Assembly (NCBI GenBank): GCA_003512955.1
Contig: DOTG01000026.1
Coordinates: 470,032 to 534,031 of the forward strand
From: Marinilabiliales bacterium
GTDB taxonomy: Bacteria > Bacteroidota > Bacteroidia > Bacteroidales > SZUA-534
Reading direction: 5' to 3'
Length of the DNA: 64,000 bases
The position numbers and the translations under genes were made by a program. Positions 1 to 9,160 of this stretch are shown here, piece by piece. How positions within the stretch are numbered: the stretch's first letter is position 1; every line of letters begins with the position of its first letter. Under the pieces are notes generated by a model. The model did no database searches and was not told the DNA's origin. It was given only the letters and a program-made list of their open reading frames with translations.

Positions 1-437
1 ATGCCGTTGATTTGGCCGATGGTGGGGTTTATAACGGAAAGAAAATTGCTTTGGAACTTTCAATTTTGGATGCTACGGCTCAAGATCAACGCAAATCAAT
101 CCTGAACTGGTCAAACAATACCGGTGAAGATAAAGCATACCTTACCAACGAATTCTGGGGCGAAATTACCTTGAAAGGCGGGCCTGATGGTATCATCACC
201 AAAAAGGCTATTCCATCATTGGTGGTATATCCAAACCCGGCTTCTACCGAATTGAATATTGAAATGGCCAACGTGTCAAACGTTCAAATTTACAATGTGT
301 TAGGAGCCAAAGTAGCTAACGTTAAATTATCAGGTATCCAAAAAGTAGATGTTTCTGCATTAAATGCCGGCGTGTATGTAGTAAAAGCTACCGACAGCAA
401 AGGCAAAGTGGCAGTTACCAAATTCAATAAAAAATAG
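1..437 (+). CDS. C-terminal end of a secreted T9SS cargo protein with a CBM9-like module (5' truncated by window)
   Basis: The frame is open from the first bases, so the true start lies outside the window. Roughly the first 55 visible residues (NGKKIALELSILDA ... QRKSILNW ... FWGEITL) resemble the end of a carbohydrate-binding family 9-like (DOMON-type) domain; this is by pattern only. The last ~75 residues, starting at VVYPNPASTELNI and ending VAVTKFNKK, are a typical type A type IX secretion sorting domain, so the protein is exported and probably anchored at the surface. The missing N-terminal part probably carries a catalytic domain. Two tandem terminators follow the stop, so this gene ends a transcript ahead of the mannan-degrading genes. 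Confidence 0.75.
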   Translation, partial: AVDLADGGVYNGKKIALELSILDATAQDQRKSILNWSNNTGEDKAYLTNEFWGEITLKGGPDGIITKKAIPSLVVYPNPASTELNIEMANVSNVQIYNVLGAKVANVKLSGIQKVDVSALNAGVYVVKATDSKGKVAVTKFNKK

Positions 438-450
438 TAGGTTTTAGTTT

Positions 451-488
451 AAAGGTGCAGGGGACAGCAATGTTTCCTGCACCTTTTT
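451..488 (+). terminator. Intrinsic terminator after the CBM9-like/T9SS gene
   Basis: An 11-bp perfect stem (arms 451-461 and 476-486, AAAGGTGCAGG with its complement) is followed by a short T run. It starts 13 bases after the stop codon. Confidence 0.85.
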
Positions 489-495
489 AAATTTC

Positions 496-517
496 AACGG
501 CTTTTCAGGCCGTTTTT
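496..517 (+). terminator. Second intrinsic terminator in tandem
   Basis: A 6-bp stem (AACGGC at 496-501, GCCGTT at 509-514) is followed by TTT. With the hairpin just upstream it makes a double terminator before the GH5_7 gene at 534, leaving almost no room for a separate promoter. Confidence 0.6.
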
Positions 518-533
518 AATTCATTCCTAACGC

Positions 534-1844
534 ATGCTTAAGTTTTACACATATCTTTTATCCCTCAGTTTCCTGATTTTCTTTTCAGGATGCCAACAAG
601 CTGCTCAAAAAGATTTTATCTCAGTAAATGAAGGCCAATTCATTAGAAATGGAAAGTCCTATCATTACATTGGCACCAACTATTGGTACGGTGCCAGCCT
701 GGCTGCCGATACCCTTGGCGGCGACCGGATGCGGCTGACCAAAGAACTCGATTTTTTAAAAGCCCTCGGGATTGATAACCTGCGGATTATGGTAGGTGCC
801 GAAGGCCCCGACAACCAACCTTACCGGGTAACACCCGCGTTGGTAAAAAAACCCGGAACCCTCAGCCCGAAATTACTTGAAGGGCTCGATTATGTATTGA
901 ACGAAATGCGCAAGCGCGATATGGTCGCTGTTTTATACCTGACCAACAACTGGGAATGGTCGGGCGGAATGGCCCAATACCTGAACTGGAACGGCTACGG
1001 CCCGTTTGTAAACCCAAATGTTCCGCCCAATACCTGGAACGATTTTTACCAATACCAAAAACAATTTTATAGCTGCCAACCCTGTATGGAGCAGCTCAAC
1101 CAATTTATTACGGAAATTATTGGCCGTACCAATTCGGTAAACGGCATTAAATATACCAACGACCCAACCATTATGGCCTGGGAACTGGCCAACGAACCCC
1201 GCCCCATGGCCGAAGACAACTTTGAACCCTTCATCCGGTGGATACAATCTACATCGGAACTGATTAAAAAACTCGACCCCAACCACCTGGTAACTGCCGG
1301 CAACGAAGGCGAGAAAGGCTGTTCCGAATCGCTGGCTTTGTTCGACACCATCCATAGTTTTAAAAGTATTGATTATTTAACCATTCATATCTGGATAAAA
1401 AACTGGGGCTGGTACAATGCACAACAGGCCGATTCCACCTATCCTTTAGCTATGGAAAAGGTCCAAAAATACTTTGACGATCATTTGGCCATTGCCCGTA
1501 AATTAAACAAACCCATGGTTTTGGAAGAGTTCGGCATCGGCCGCGACGGCGAAATACTTTCCACCGGAAGTACCATAAAATACCGCGACCGGTATTACGG
1601 GTATTGCTTTAGCCAGGTTGCCAAAAGCGTAGCAGAAGGCGATCATTTGGCAGGTGCCAACTTTTGGACCTTTGGCGGTTTTACCCAGCCTATCAGTGGT
1701 CAGACTTTTTGGAAAGCAGGCGATCCCTACTCCGGCGATCCTCCACAAGAACCACAGGGGTTAAACTCAGTATATCCGGGCGATACATCAACCATGGAAA
1801 TCATAAAAAAATACAACATTCAGTTCAACCGAATAGAACCTTGA
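534..1844 (+). CDS. GH5 (subfamily 7-like) endo-beta-1,4-mannanase lipoprotein
   Basis: Predicted to cut internal beta-1,4-mannosidic bonds in mannan or glucomannan at the cell surface. The N-terminus is a lipoprotein signal with lipobox FFSGC (Cys20). The mature part (~30-436) is a GH5 TIM barrel: the acid/base Glu221 lies in WELANEPRP and the nucleophile Glu332 in VLEEFG. The N-terminal strand with GTNYWY and the overall pattern match the GH5_7 mannanases. The next gene, a disaccharide 2-epimerase, starts only 3 bases after the stop, so the two are surely cotranscribed. GH27, CE2 and GH26 neighbours support a mannan role. Subfamily and linkage are inferred; another GH5 beta-mannan activity such as an exo enzyme is possible. 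Confidence 0.85.
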   Translation: MLKFYTYLLSLSFLIFFSGCQQAAQKDFISVNEGQFIRNGKSYHYIGTNYWYGASLAADTLGGDRMRLTKELDFLKALGIDNLRIMVGAEGPDNQPYRVTPALVKKPGTLSPKLLEGLDYVLNEMRKRDMVAVLYLTNNWEWSGGMAQYLNWNGYGPFVNPNVPPNTWNDFYQYQKQFYSCQPCMEQLNQFITEIIGRTNSVNGIKYTNDPTIMAWELANEPRPMAEDNFEPFIRWIQSTSELIKKLDPNHLVTAGNEGEKGCSESLALFDTIHSFKSIDYLTIHIWIKNWGWYNAQQADSTYPLAMEKVQKYFDDHLAIARKLNKPMVLEEFGIGRDGEILSTGSTIKYRDRYYGYCFSQVAKSVAEGDHLAGANFWTFGGFTQPISGQTFWKAGDPYSGDPPQEPQGLNSVYPGDTSTMEIIKKYNIQFNRIEP

Positions 1845-1847
1845 CAC

Positions 1848-3050
1848 ATGCAAAACGGATTCATACAATTAAAAAACGAACTGGAACAGGAGCTCCATCA
1901 GAACATCCTCAACTATTGGATGCTTCAGGCATTGGACACAACAAATGGCGGATTTATAGGAGCCATTGATGCCCAAAACCAACCCAACCCCAAAGCTCCC
2001 AAAGGTTCGGTACTCAATGCCCGGATTTTATGGACTTTTTCGGCGGCTTACCGTTTGACCCAAAAACCGGAATATCTGGAGATGGCACATCGTTCCTGCG
2101 CCTACAACACGGAGCATTTTCTGGATAAAACCTATGGTGGGGTTTATTGGGAGCTCGATTTTCAAGGCAATCCATTAAACCCCCGTAAACAAATTTACGC
2201 GCTCTCATTTATGATTTACGGGTTGACCGAGTATTTCCGGATAACTAATGATAAAACGGCCCTTTCGGCGGCCATTGATTTGTTCGATAGCATTGAGAAA
2301 TATAGCTTCGATAAAGAACGGAACGGTTACATTGAAGCCCTTTCGGAAAATTGGCAAAAACTCGACGATTTGCGCCTGAGTGAAAAAGATGCCAACGAAA
2401 GCAAAACCATGAACACGCATCTGCACATCTTGGAGGCTTACACCAACTTATTCCGGATATACAAAAGCCAAAAATTGTACAAAGCCCTCAAAAATTTAAT
2501 TGAACTGTTCCTTGAAAAATTCATCAGCCCTTCCTATCATTTGAACCTGTTTTTTGATGATGACTGGAACCTGAAAGGCGACCACATCTCCTTTGGTCAC
2601 GATATTGAATGCTCCTGGCTGCTATTTGAAGCTGCCGAAGTGTTAGGGGATACTTCTTTAATCGAAAAAGTTAAACCTGTTACAATTCAAATGGCAAATG
2701 CGGTATTTGAAGGGATTGATACCGATGGCGGGCTGTTCAACGAACTGGAACCCGCGCACCAGAAATTAGATACCGACAAACACTGGTGGCCACAGGCAGA
2801 AGCCCTGGTCGGTTATTACAATGCTTACCGGCTTTCGGGTGATGATTCTTTTTCAAAGCAAACTTTCAAAAGTTGGGAATTTATTAAAAACCATCTGATC
2901 GATCGCCGTCATGGGGAATGGTTCTGGAGGGTCAATAAAAATGGCATACCCAACTTTAATGACGAAAAAGCAGGTTTCTGGAAATGCCCTTATCATAATA
3001 GCCGGGCATGCCTTGAGATTATGAAACGATTATATCACGAAAATAAATAA
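1848..3050 (+). CDS. AGE-family cellobiose/mannobiose 2-epimerase
   Basis: A 400-residue protein without signal peptide, so cytoplasmic. It has the (alpha/alpha)6-barrel pattern of the N-acylglucosamine/cellobiose 2-epimerase family: KGSVLNARILWTFSAAY near residue 50, the HLHILEAYTNLF helix near 190, the catalytic-type His in FGHDIECSWLL near 250, DKHWWPQAEALVGYYN near 310, and a second conserved His in CPYHNSRACLEI near the C-terminus. In Bacteroides mannan use, such an enzyme turns mannobiose into mannosyl-glucose for a GH130 phosphorylase. Its place between mannanase and alpha-galactosidase genes points to mannobiose as substrate. No GH130 gene is in the window. Cellobiose remains a possible substrate because the locus also has a GH5_2 cellulase-like enzyme and a GH3. 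Confidence 0.87.
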   Translation: MQNGFIQLKNELEQELHQNILNYWMLQALDTTNGGFIGAIDAQNQPNPKAPKGSVLNARILWTFSAAYRLTQKPEYLEMAHRSCAYNTEHFLDKTYGGVYWELDFQGNPLNPRKQIYALSFMIYGLTEYFRITNDKTALSAAIDLFDSIEKYSFDKERNGYIEALSENWQKLDDLRLSEKDANESKTMNTHLHILEAYTNLFRIYKSQKLYKALKNLIELFLEKFISPSYHLNLFFDDDWNLKGDHISFGHDIECSWLLFEAAEVLGDTSLIEKVKPVTIQMANAVFEGIDTDGGLFNELEPAHQKLDTDKHWWPQAEALVGYYNAYRLSGDDSFSKQTFKSWEFIKNHLIDRRHGEWFWRVNKNGIPNFNDEKAGFWKCPYHNSRACLEIMKRLYHENK

Positions 3051-3069
3051 AATCTAAATCCTGAACGAT

Positions 3070-4281
3070 ATGAGATTCAAATTGATTGTCACCAGTATTT
3101 TTCTTCTTTCAATCGTAGTTTTGCAAGCCCAGAAATACGAAAATCTTGCCTTAACACCACCCATGGGGTGGAACAGTTGGAACCATTTTGCCTGCGAAAT
3201 AAATGAGGACATTATCCGCGAAATGGCCGATGCTATGGTAGCCACAGGGATGATGGATGCCGGTTATGAATACATCAATATTGATGATTGCTGGCATGGT
3301 GAACGCGATAGCCTGGGGTTTATCCAACCCGATCCCAAACGGTTTCCCAATGGCATGAAAGCCTTAGCCGATTATGTGCACAGCAAAGGGTTAAAACTGG
3401 GAATTTATTCCGATGCCGGATGGAAAACCTGCGGAAGCCGTCCCGGAAGCCGTGGATATGAATTCCAGGATGCACAACAATACGCCCGTTGGGGAATAGA
3501 CTATTTGAAATACGACTGGTGCAATACCGAAAAACTGAACGCCAACGGAGCTTACCTTACCATGCGCGATGCTCTTTATGCTGCCGGACGACCAATAGTT
3601 TTCAGCATTTGCGAATGGGGCGATAACCAACCCTGGGAATGGGCCGAACCTATTGGCCATTTGTGGCGCACCACCGGCGATATTTATAATTGCTTTGACT
3701 GCGTTTACGACCATGGTACCTGGAATTCGTGGGGGGTGTTACAGATTATCGATTTAAGAAATAATAAAGAATTACGTAAACATGCCGGCCCCGGGCATTG
3801 GAACGACCCAGATATGATGGAGGTGGGAAATGGCATGACTTTAAATGAAGATCGCGCCCACTTTAGCATGTGGTGCATGTTGGCTGCCCCGTTAATCGCG
3901 GGGAACGATTTGCGGAACATGGCCAAAGAAACCGTTTCCATTTTAACAAACCCGGGTGCTATTGCCATAAACCAGGATTTATTGGGCATTCAGGGTTACA
4001 AACATGGAATGATAAATCAATTGGATATTTGGGTAAAACCCTTGCAAAATGGGGAATTTGCGGTTTGCTTTTTGAACCGGGGAATCAATGAAGTGGATCT
4101 GATTTTCAATTGGGCCGAAAACCCTATAAATGATGAACTTTCAGGAAAGAAAGCCGACTTTGTTGCTGAAAAATTCAACCTTTGGAATGTGTGGGAGAAC
4201 AAATCCATGGGAGATACTCAAAAACCTTTAAAGGCGAAACTGGCTGGACACGATGTCCTTATGCTGCGGTTAACAAAATAG
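3070..4281 (+). CDS. GH27 alpha-galactosidase
   Basis: Removes alpha-1,6-galactose side chains, here presumably from galactoglucomannan. A cleavable signal peptide (residues 1-~20, ending LQAQK) indicates periplasmic location. The domain begins with TPPMGWNSWNHF, a GH27 hallmark; the nucleophile is Asp149 in YLKYDWCN and the acid/base Asp204 in WRTTGDI; GHWNDPDMMEVGN follows. The C-terminal ~90 residues form the usual beta-sandwich. At 403 residues it is a standard minimal family member. It lies 19 bases after the epimerase gene, in the same operon. Confidence 0.93.
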   Translation: MRFKLIVTSIFLLSIVVLQAQKYENLALTPPMGWNSWNHFACEINEDIIREMADAMVATGMMDAGYEYINIDDCWHGERDSLGFIQPDPKRFPNGMKALADYVHSKGLKLGIYSDAGWKTCGSRPGSRGYEFQDAQQYARWGIDYLKYDWCNTEKLNANGAYLTMRDALYAAGRPIVFSICEWGDNQPWEWAEPIGHLWRTTGDIYNCFDCVYDHGTWNSWGVLQIIDLRNNKELRKHAGPGHWNDPDMMEVGNGMTLNEDRAHFSMWCMLAAPLIAGNDLRNMAKETVSILTNPGAIAINQDLLGIQGYKHGMINQLDIWVKPLQNGEFAVCFLNRGINEVDLIFNWAENPINDELSGKKADFVAEKFNLWNVWENKSMGDTQKPLKAKLAGHDVLMLRLTK

Positions 4282-4338
4282 GAAACTGCATTTATTTTTA
4301 ACCTTTATGAATCAATTGGCTTAAAAGAAAGAAAAAAA

Positions 4339-7209
4339 ATGAAAAAAATACTGATTTCAATAGCGCTTCTTTACGTAGGAATCTTCCTTCTATCAGCGCA
4401 ATCTGTTTACCAACATGGGCGGCTCAACGTTCAGGAAACCCAACTGGTTGATTCTGCCGGAAAACCGATCATCTTGCGGGGAATGAGCTTCGGTTGGCAC
4501 AACTGGTGGCCCCGGTTTTACAATACCGATGCGGTTGCCTGGCTGGCCGATGACTGGAAAGTTACTGCCGTAAGGGCGGCAATGGGCATTGAACCAACAG
4601 GCGGTTATTTAACCGATTCTGTATTGGCAGTCACAAAAATAAAAGCTGTGATAGAGGGTGCCATCGAACAAGGAATTTATGTCATCATCGATTGGCACAG
4701 CCATAACATTAATTTAACCGAAGCCAAAGCTTTTTTTAAATATATGGCCGAAACTTATGGCCATACCCCAAATGTTATTTATGAAATATTCAACGAACCC
4801 GATGAGGAATCGTGGGCAGAAGTAAAAGCTTATTCCATCGAAATCATTGAAACCATCCGTGCCATCGACCCTGACAATATTATTTTAGTAAGCTCACCCA
4901 ACTGGGATCAGGATTTGAACGTTGTAGCCGATGATCCGATTATCGGATATTCAAACCTGATGTACACCATGCACTTTTATGCAGGCACCCACGGGCAATG
5001 GCTGCGCGACCGCTGCGATTACGCGCTGGGTAAAGGAATCCCAATCATGGTATCGGAATCGGCCGGAACCGAAGCCAGCGGCGATGGCACCATTAATTAT
5101 ACCGAATGGAATGCGTTTATTCAGTGGATGGAACAAAAGCAAATCAGTTGGTTCTGCTGGTCTATTTCCGATAAAGATGAATCGAGTGCTGTGTTGAATA
5201 CCACAGCCAGTTCAACCGGTAATTGGAGCGAAGCTGATTTGAAGCAATCAGGAAAAGATTGCCGGAATTTATTCCGGAAGTACCATTATAACTACGAACC
5301 TTCGCGTATTTATCAGGCAATGGCAAAAGGCCGCCGGGGCGAGGATTTGAAAATTGGCGTCATTGGCGGTTCCATCACGGCAGGTTATGCAGCCTCCACC
5401 GAAAACAAACGTTGGGCAAACCTGATGGCCGACTGGTGGGAAACCAAATTCCCCGAAAGTTCGGTAACCCTTATCAATGCCGGATGGGGCGGAACTGGTT
5501 CCGATATCGGGGTTCACCGGGCTTACGACGATTTGTTGGTTCAAAACCCCGATTTTGTAGTGATTGAATTTTCGGTGAACGACTCCGAGGGAGAACTGGC
5601 TACAAAAATGATGGAAGGCTTGGTTCAACAGCTTATTTTAGCCGAAAGTCAGCCGGGAATCATGATACTGATGCTTAAACAAGACAACGGTACAACCGCT
5701 CAGGCAAGCCACAAACCTGTTGGCAACTATTACCAGGTACCTATGGTGAGTTTTGCCGATTTGATTGATGCTCAGGTTGCCGAAGATGGAATTTCGCTCA
5801 GCAGTATTTTTGTCGATGGGCTGCATCCGAACGATGTGGGGATGAACTACATAGCCAATTTTATAAAAGAACGTTTAGATAGCATTTACGCCACCTTGCC
5901 AGCCGATGCCGAACTTCCAGAGGTTAACACCGAATTACCTGTACCACTGATAGCTACTACCTATTCAAATACCTTCCAGTTTTTTTACAATAACATCATT
6001 CCATACGCCAACCAGGGCTGGGAAATTGCCAGCACCGGCTGGAGTACCGAAGTTGCCGGCAACCAAATAGATTTTAAAGTGATGGGAAATGCCATTTCAC
6101 TGGTTTACACCCAAAACGATGATACCTTTCGTGGCAAAGCCGACGTTTGGGTTGACGGAGGAACCAAAACCATTATCGATGCCCACATGACCGATGATTG
6201 GGGAACCAAATATTCTTATATCCTGGTTCAGGAAGGTTTGGAAGATGGAGAACACATCCTGCACATAAAAACCATTGAAGAAACCAATACGAGTGGACAT
6301 TACGTGCACATAGCCCGGGTGCTGGTAGCCGGCAATACCGGCTCGGCAGCTCCCATAGCTTTAACCAGCAGCTACCAAAAAGGCGTGGTTAATAAAGCCT
6401 TAGAATTTGATGGCACAGAAAGTTTCGACCCCGACGGAGAAACCCTTTCCGGTTATTCCTGGACCATTTCATCGCGCCCGGCAAACAGCACCGCAGCCAT
6501 ACAAAACGCTACAAATTCCATCGCCAGTTTTACACCCGATGTTGCCGGTGAATATGTGGTGGATTTGATTGTGGCATCGGGGTTCAACACCAGTGTGCCG
6601 GCCAAAAAACAGTTGGCAATAAAGGCCACCAATGCCATTCCGGTGCCAGTTGCCGGCAACGACACCTTGAGTGCCCTGAATAAATACTTTAAATTCGATG
6701 GCTCCAAAAGCTCCGATGCCGACGGTGATGCCCTCACCTATAAATGGGTACTGGAATCGGCGCCCGAAGGCAGCAACACTTACATCATGAAAGACGATTA
6801 TGTAAAACCGCAATGTAAATTCGACATGGAAGGGGAATACATCATCAGTTTGACCGTTTCAGACAGTATTGATGTAAGTGAAAAAGATTACATAAAAGTG
6901 ACTGCTAAAGAGGGTTATACGGGTCTTGTTGAACCTGATGAAAAAAACCGGAATCAACTTTACCTTTTTCCGAATCCCACATCGGGGTCTGTTACCTTGG
7001 AATTTTACACCGAACTGAATCAACCTTCGAACATCCAAATTTTTTCAGTAATCGGTTCTAAAATCGGAGAGGTAAAATCTTTACCAAAAAATGTAGGTTG
7101 GAGTAGCCTTTCCATCAATTTAAAAGACTTTACCCAAAATGCAGGCATTTATTTTATAAAAATAATTCAGCCGGGCAGACAAATAATTAGCCGTTTAACT
7201 TTACAATAA
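4339..7209 (+). CDS. Multidomain secreted enzyme: GH5_2-type endoglucanase/mannanase + SGNH esterase + PKD-like + T9SS domain
   Basis: A 956-residue secreted protein. After a signal peptide (1-~21) residues ~22-310 are a GH5 domain of the subfamily 2 type, with acid/base Glu153 in EIFNEPDEES and nucleophile Glu240 in MVSESAG. Residues ~335-510 are an SGNH-hydrolase: Ser345 in GVIGGSIT, the VIEFSVND block, and Asp493/His496 in DGLHPND. Residues ~530-665 look like a beta-sandwich of the CE2-accessory type; ~670-860 hold two PKD-like Ig folds (ESFDPDGETL, SKSSDADGDAL); the last ~80 residues, from YLFPNPTSG, are a T9SS sorting domain. The enzyme can in principle deacetylate and cut the same glucomannan chain. 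The next gene, another esterase, starts 4 bases downstream. Whether the glycosidase prefers glucan or mannan cannot be told from sequence. Confidence 0.88.
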   Translation: MKKILISIALLYVGIFLLSAQSVYQHGRLNVQETQLVDSAGKPIILRGMSFGWHNWWPRFYNTDAVAWLADDWKVTAVRAAMGIEPTGGYLTDSVLAVTKIKAVIEGAIEQGIYVIIDWHSHNINLTEAKAFFKYMAETYGHTPNVIYEIFNEPDEESWAEVKAYSIEIIETIRAIDPDNIILVSSPNWDQDLNVVADDPIIGYSNLMYTMHFYAGTHGQWLRDRCDYALGKGIPIMVSESAGTEASGDGTINYTEWNAFIQWMEQKQISWFCWSISDKDESSAVLNTTASSTGNWSEADLKQSGKDCRNLFRKYHYNYEPSRIYQAMAKGRRGEDLKIGVIGGSITAGYAASTENKRWANLMADWWETKFPESSVTLINAGWGGTGSDIGVHRAYDDLLVQNPDFVVIEFSVNDSEGELATKMMEGLVQQLILAESQPGIMILMLKQDNGTTAQASHKPVGNYYQVPMVSFADLIDAQVAEDGISLSSIFVDGLHPNDVGMNYIANFIKERLDSIYATLPADAELPEVNTELPVPLIATTYSNTFQFFYNNIIPYANQGWEIASTGWSTEVAGNQIDFKVMGNAISLVYTQNDDTFRGKADVWVDGGTKTIIDAHMTDDWGTKYSYILVQEGLEDGEHILHIKTIEETNTSGHYVHIARVLVAGNTGSAAPIALTSSYQKGVVNKALEFDGTESFDPDGETLSGYSWTISSRPANSTAAIQNATNSIASFTPDVAGEYVVDLIVASGFNTSVPAKKQLAIKATNAIPVPVAGNDTLSALNKYFKFDGSKSSDADGDALTYKWVLESAPEGSNTYIMKDDYVKPQCKFDMEGEYIISLTVSDSIDVSEKDYIKVTAKEGYTGLVEPDEKNRNQLYLFPNPTSGSVTLEFYTELNQPSNIQIFSVIGSKIGEVKSLPKNVGWSSLSINLKDFTQNAGIYFIKIIQPGRQIISRLTLQ

Positions 7210-7213
7210 AAAA

Positions 7214-9067
7214 ATGAAAAATTATAGTTTACTACTTGCTTTAGGAATCGTTCTGAATGCTTCATGCAACGATCCGGAAGAATTAAGTTCCCAAAAAGAA
7301 ATTGTCTCCTTCACCGTTGAAGGGCAAACATCGCCGGCCACCATCCTTTCCGAGGCTGGAACCATCCATGTGTGGGTGGATACCAACACAAACCTGAGTG
7401 AAGTTGCCCCGGTAATTACCGTTTCAGAAAAAGCAACCATAACCCCGGCATCAGGTCAAACAATGGATTTCAGCCAGGGAGAGGTGACTTACACGGTTAC
7501 TGCTCAGGACAACAGCACAAAAGTTTGGAAAGCTACCGTGGAAACCGAAAAAAGCAATGAGGCCAACATTTTGAGCTTTTACATCAAACGCCAGAAATCG
7601 GAAGCCCTAATTGGCGATAGCACCATTTCACTGGAAATGAAAATCGGTACCGATTTAACCTCGCTGGCTCCCGAAATTACCATTTCACCTAAAGCTACCA
7701 TCTCACCCGCATCGGGTCAAGCTGTGGATTTTTCGGCAGGCCCTGTGGTTTACAGTGTTACTGCCGAAGACGGACATACCAAACACTGGACCGTAACGGT
7801 AACGGCAGAAAAAATTTACGAAGCCAATATTTTATCTTTTACCATCCCGGATCAGGTTGGTGAAACCGTTTTTGAAAACAGCTATATTTATCTTGAAGTC
7901 CCCGTAGGATACAACCTCACCAGCGTTGTTCCGACCATTACCATTACCGAAGGTACCACCATTGAACCTCAATCGGGAGTAGCTGTAAATTTTGCAACAA
8001 CTGGGTACATAGACTACAAAGTTACCACCGAAGTGGGTTCGAGCAAATCGTGGCGGGTATATGTTGCCGAGGAGGTGATTGATGCCGACCATCCCAACAT
8101 TCAGTACATCGGACGGGTTGATTTTTCGAACCCGAAAAAACCAAAACTTTATGCTCCGGGCAGTACCATCAAAACTAAATTTAAAGGAACTTTTTGCCAA
8201 ATAATTTTAAACGATCAGGAATTATACGGTTCATACCACAACTACCTGCAAATAATTGTAGATGGAACGCAATCAACCCGCATCCAAACAACCACCAAGA
8301 ATAACACCATCAATATTGTCAGTGGTTTGTCGGATGGGGAACACACCCTTCAGATAACCAAAGATACCGAAGCCGGCATTGGTTACATTGAATTCCTTGG
8401 CTTCCGTTGCGATGAGCTGCTGGCTCCCGATCCGCTTCCCGAACGGCGCATTGAGTTTATTGGAAATTCAATCACCTGCGGGTACGGGAACGACGATTCA
8501 CAAAAAGCCTGTGGTAGTGGTGAATGGTACGACCAACACAATGCCTATTTGGCGTATGGTCCCGAAGTGGCCCGCCGTCTGAATTCTCAATGGATGCTCA
8601 CCTCTGTTTCAGGAATTGGAATGATTCATAGCTGCTGCGACATTACCTACGAAATGCCCGACGTGTATCATTCCGTAAGTTTGACCACCACAGGAACAAG
8701 TTGGGATTTTACCAAATACCCAGCCGATATTGTTACAGTTTGTTTGGGCCAAAACGATGGTATTCAAGACTCAACGGCTTTTTGTTCGGCTTATGTCAGC
8801 TTTATTGGAATCATCCGTTCAAAATACCCCGATGCGAATATCGTTTGTTTAACCAGCCCCATGGCCGACAATAATTTATACAATTCTCAGGTAAATTATT
8901 TAACCGGAATTATCAATCACATGAATAACGCCGGAGACAACAACGTTTGGAAATTGCACTTGACTCATAACCTGACCGGCGGGTGCGACTATCACCCGAA
9001 TGCCTCACAACACCAAATAGTTGCCGATGAATTGGAAACCTTCTTTAAAACCCAATTCGGATGGTAG
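7214..9067 (+). CDS. CE2-like acetyl esterase lipoprotein with three DUF5018-type repeats
   Basis: Lipoprotein (lipobox ending at Cys18). Residues ~28-290 are three repeats of about 85-95 residues, each with the core pattern ITxxPxSGxxxxF ... YxVTxEDxxxKxW, of the DUF5018 kind; they probably act as a spacer or a sugar-binding stalk. Residues ~295-400 form the beta-sandwich typical of the N-terminal part of carbohydrate esterase family 2, and ~410-617 the SGNH catalytic domain: Ser419 in FIGNSITCGYG, a GQND block near 520, and the Asp-x-His of CDYHPN near the C-terminus. CE2 enzymes remove acetyl groups from glucomannan or xylan, so it probably deacetylates mannan for the neighbouring glycosidases. 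Same operon as the GH5_2 fusion (4-base gap). Confidence 0.85.
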   Translation: MKNYSLLLALGIVLNASCNDPEELSSQKEIVSFTVEGQTSPATILSEAGTIHVWVDTNTNLSEVAPVITVSEKATITPASGQTMDFSQGEVTYTVTAQDNSTKVWKATVETEKSNEANILSFYIKRQKSEALIGDSTISLEMKIGTDLTSLAPEITISPKATISPASGQAVDFSAGPVVYSVTAEDGHTKHWTVTVTAEKIYEANILSFTIPDQVGETVFENSYIYLEVPVGYNLTSVVPTITITEGTTIEPQSGVAVNFATTGYIDYKVTTEVGSSKSWRVYVAEEVIDADHPNIQYIGRVDFSNPKKPKLYAPGSTIKTKFKGTFCQIILNDQELYGSYHNYLQIIVDGTQSTRIQTTTKNNTINIVSGLSDGEHTLQITKDTEAGIGYIEFLGFRCDELLAPDPLPERRIEFIGNSITCGYGNDDSQKACGSGEWYDQHNAYLAYGPEVARRLNSQWMLTSVSGIGMIHSCCDITYEMPDVYHSVSLTTTGTSWDFTKYPADIVTVCLGQNDGIQDSTAFCSAYVSFIGIIRSKYPDANIVCLTSPMADNNLYNSQVNYLTGIINHMNNAGDNNVWKLHLTHNLTGGCDYHPNASQHQIVADELETFFKTQFGW

Positions 9068-9160
9068 TATTGTAAGACGATTGTTAAACTTTTTGAATAA
9101 AATGAATAAAAATAGTAAATAATAGATAATTTTACTGACATAACTAAAAATCATTAAATT

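Noticed and set aside
933..1355. 140-codon minus-strand frame
   Set aside because: Antisense to the GH5_7 mannanase gene, with no family features.
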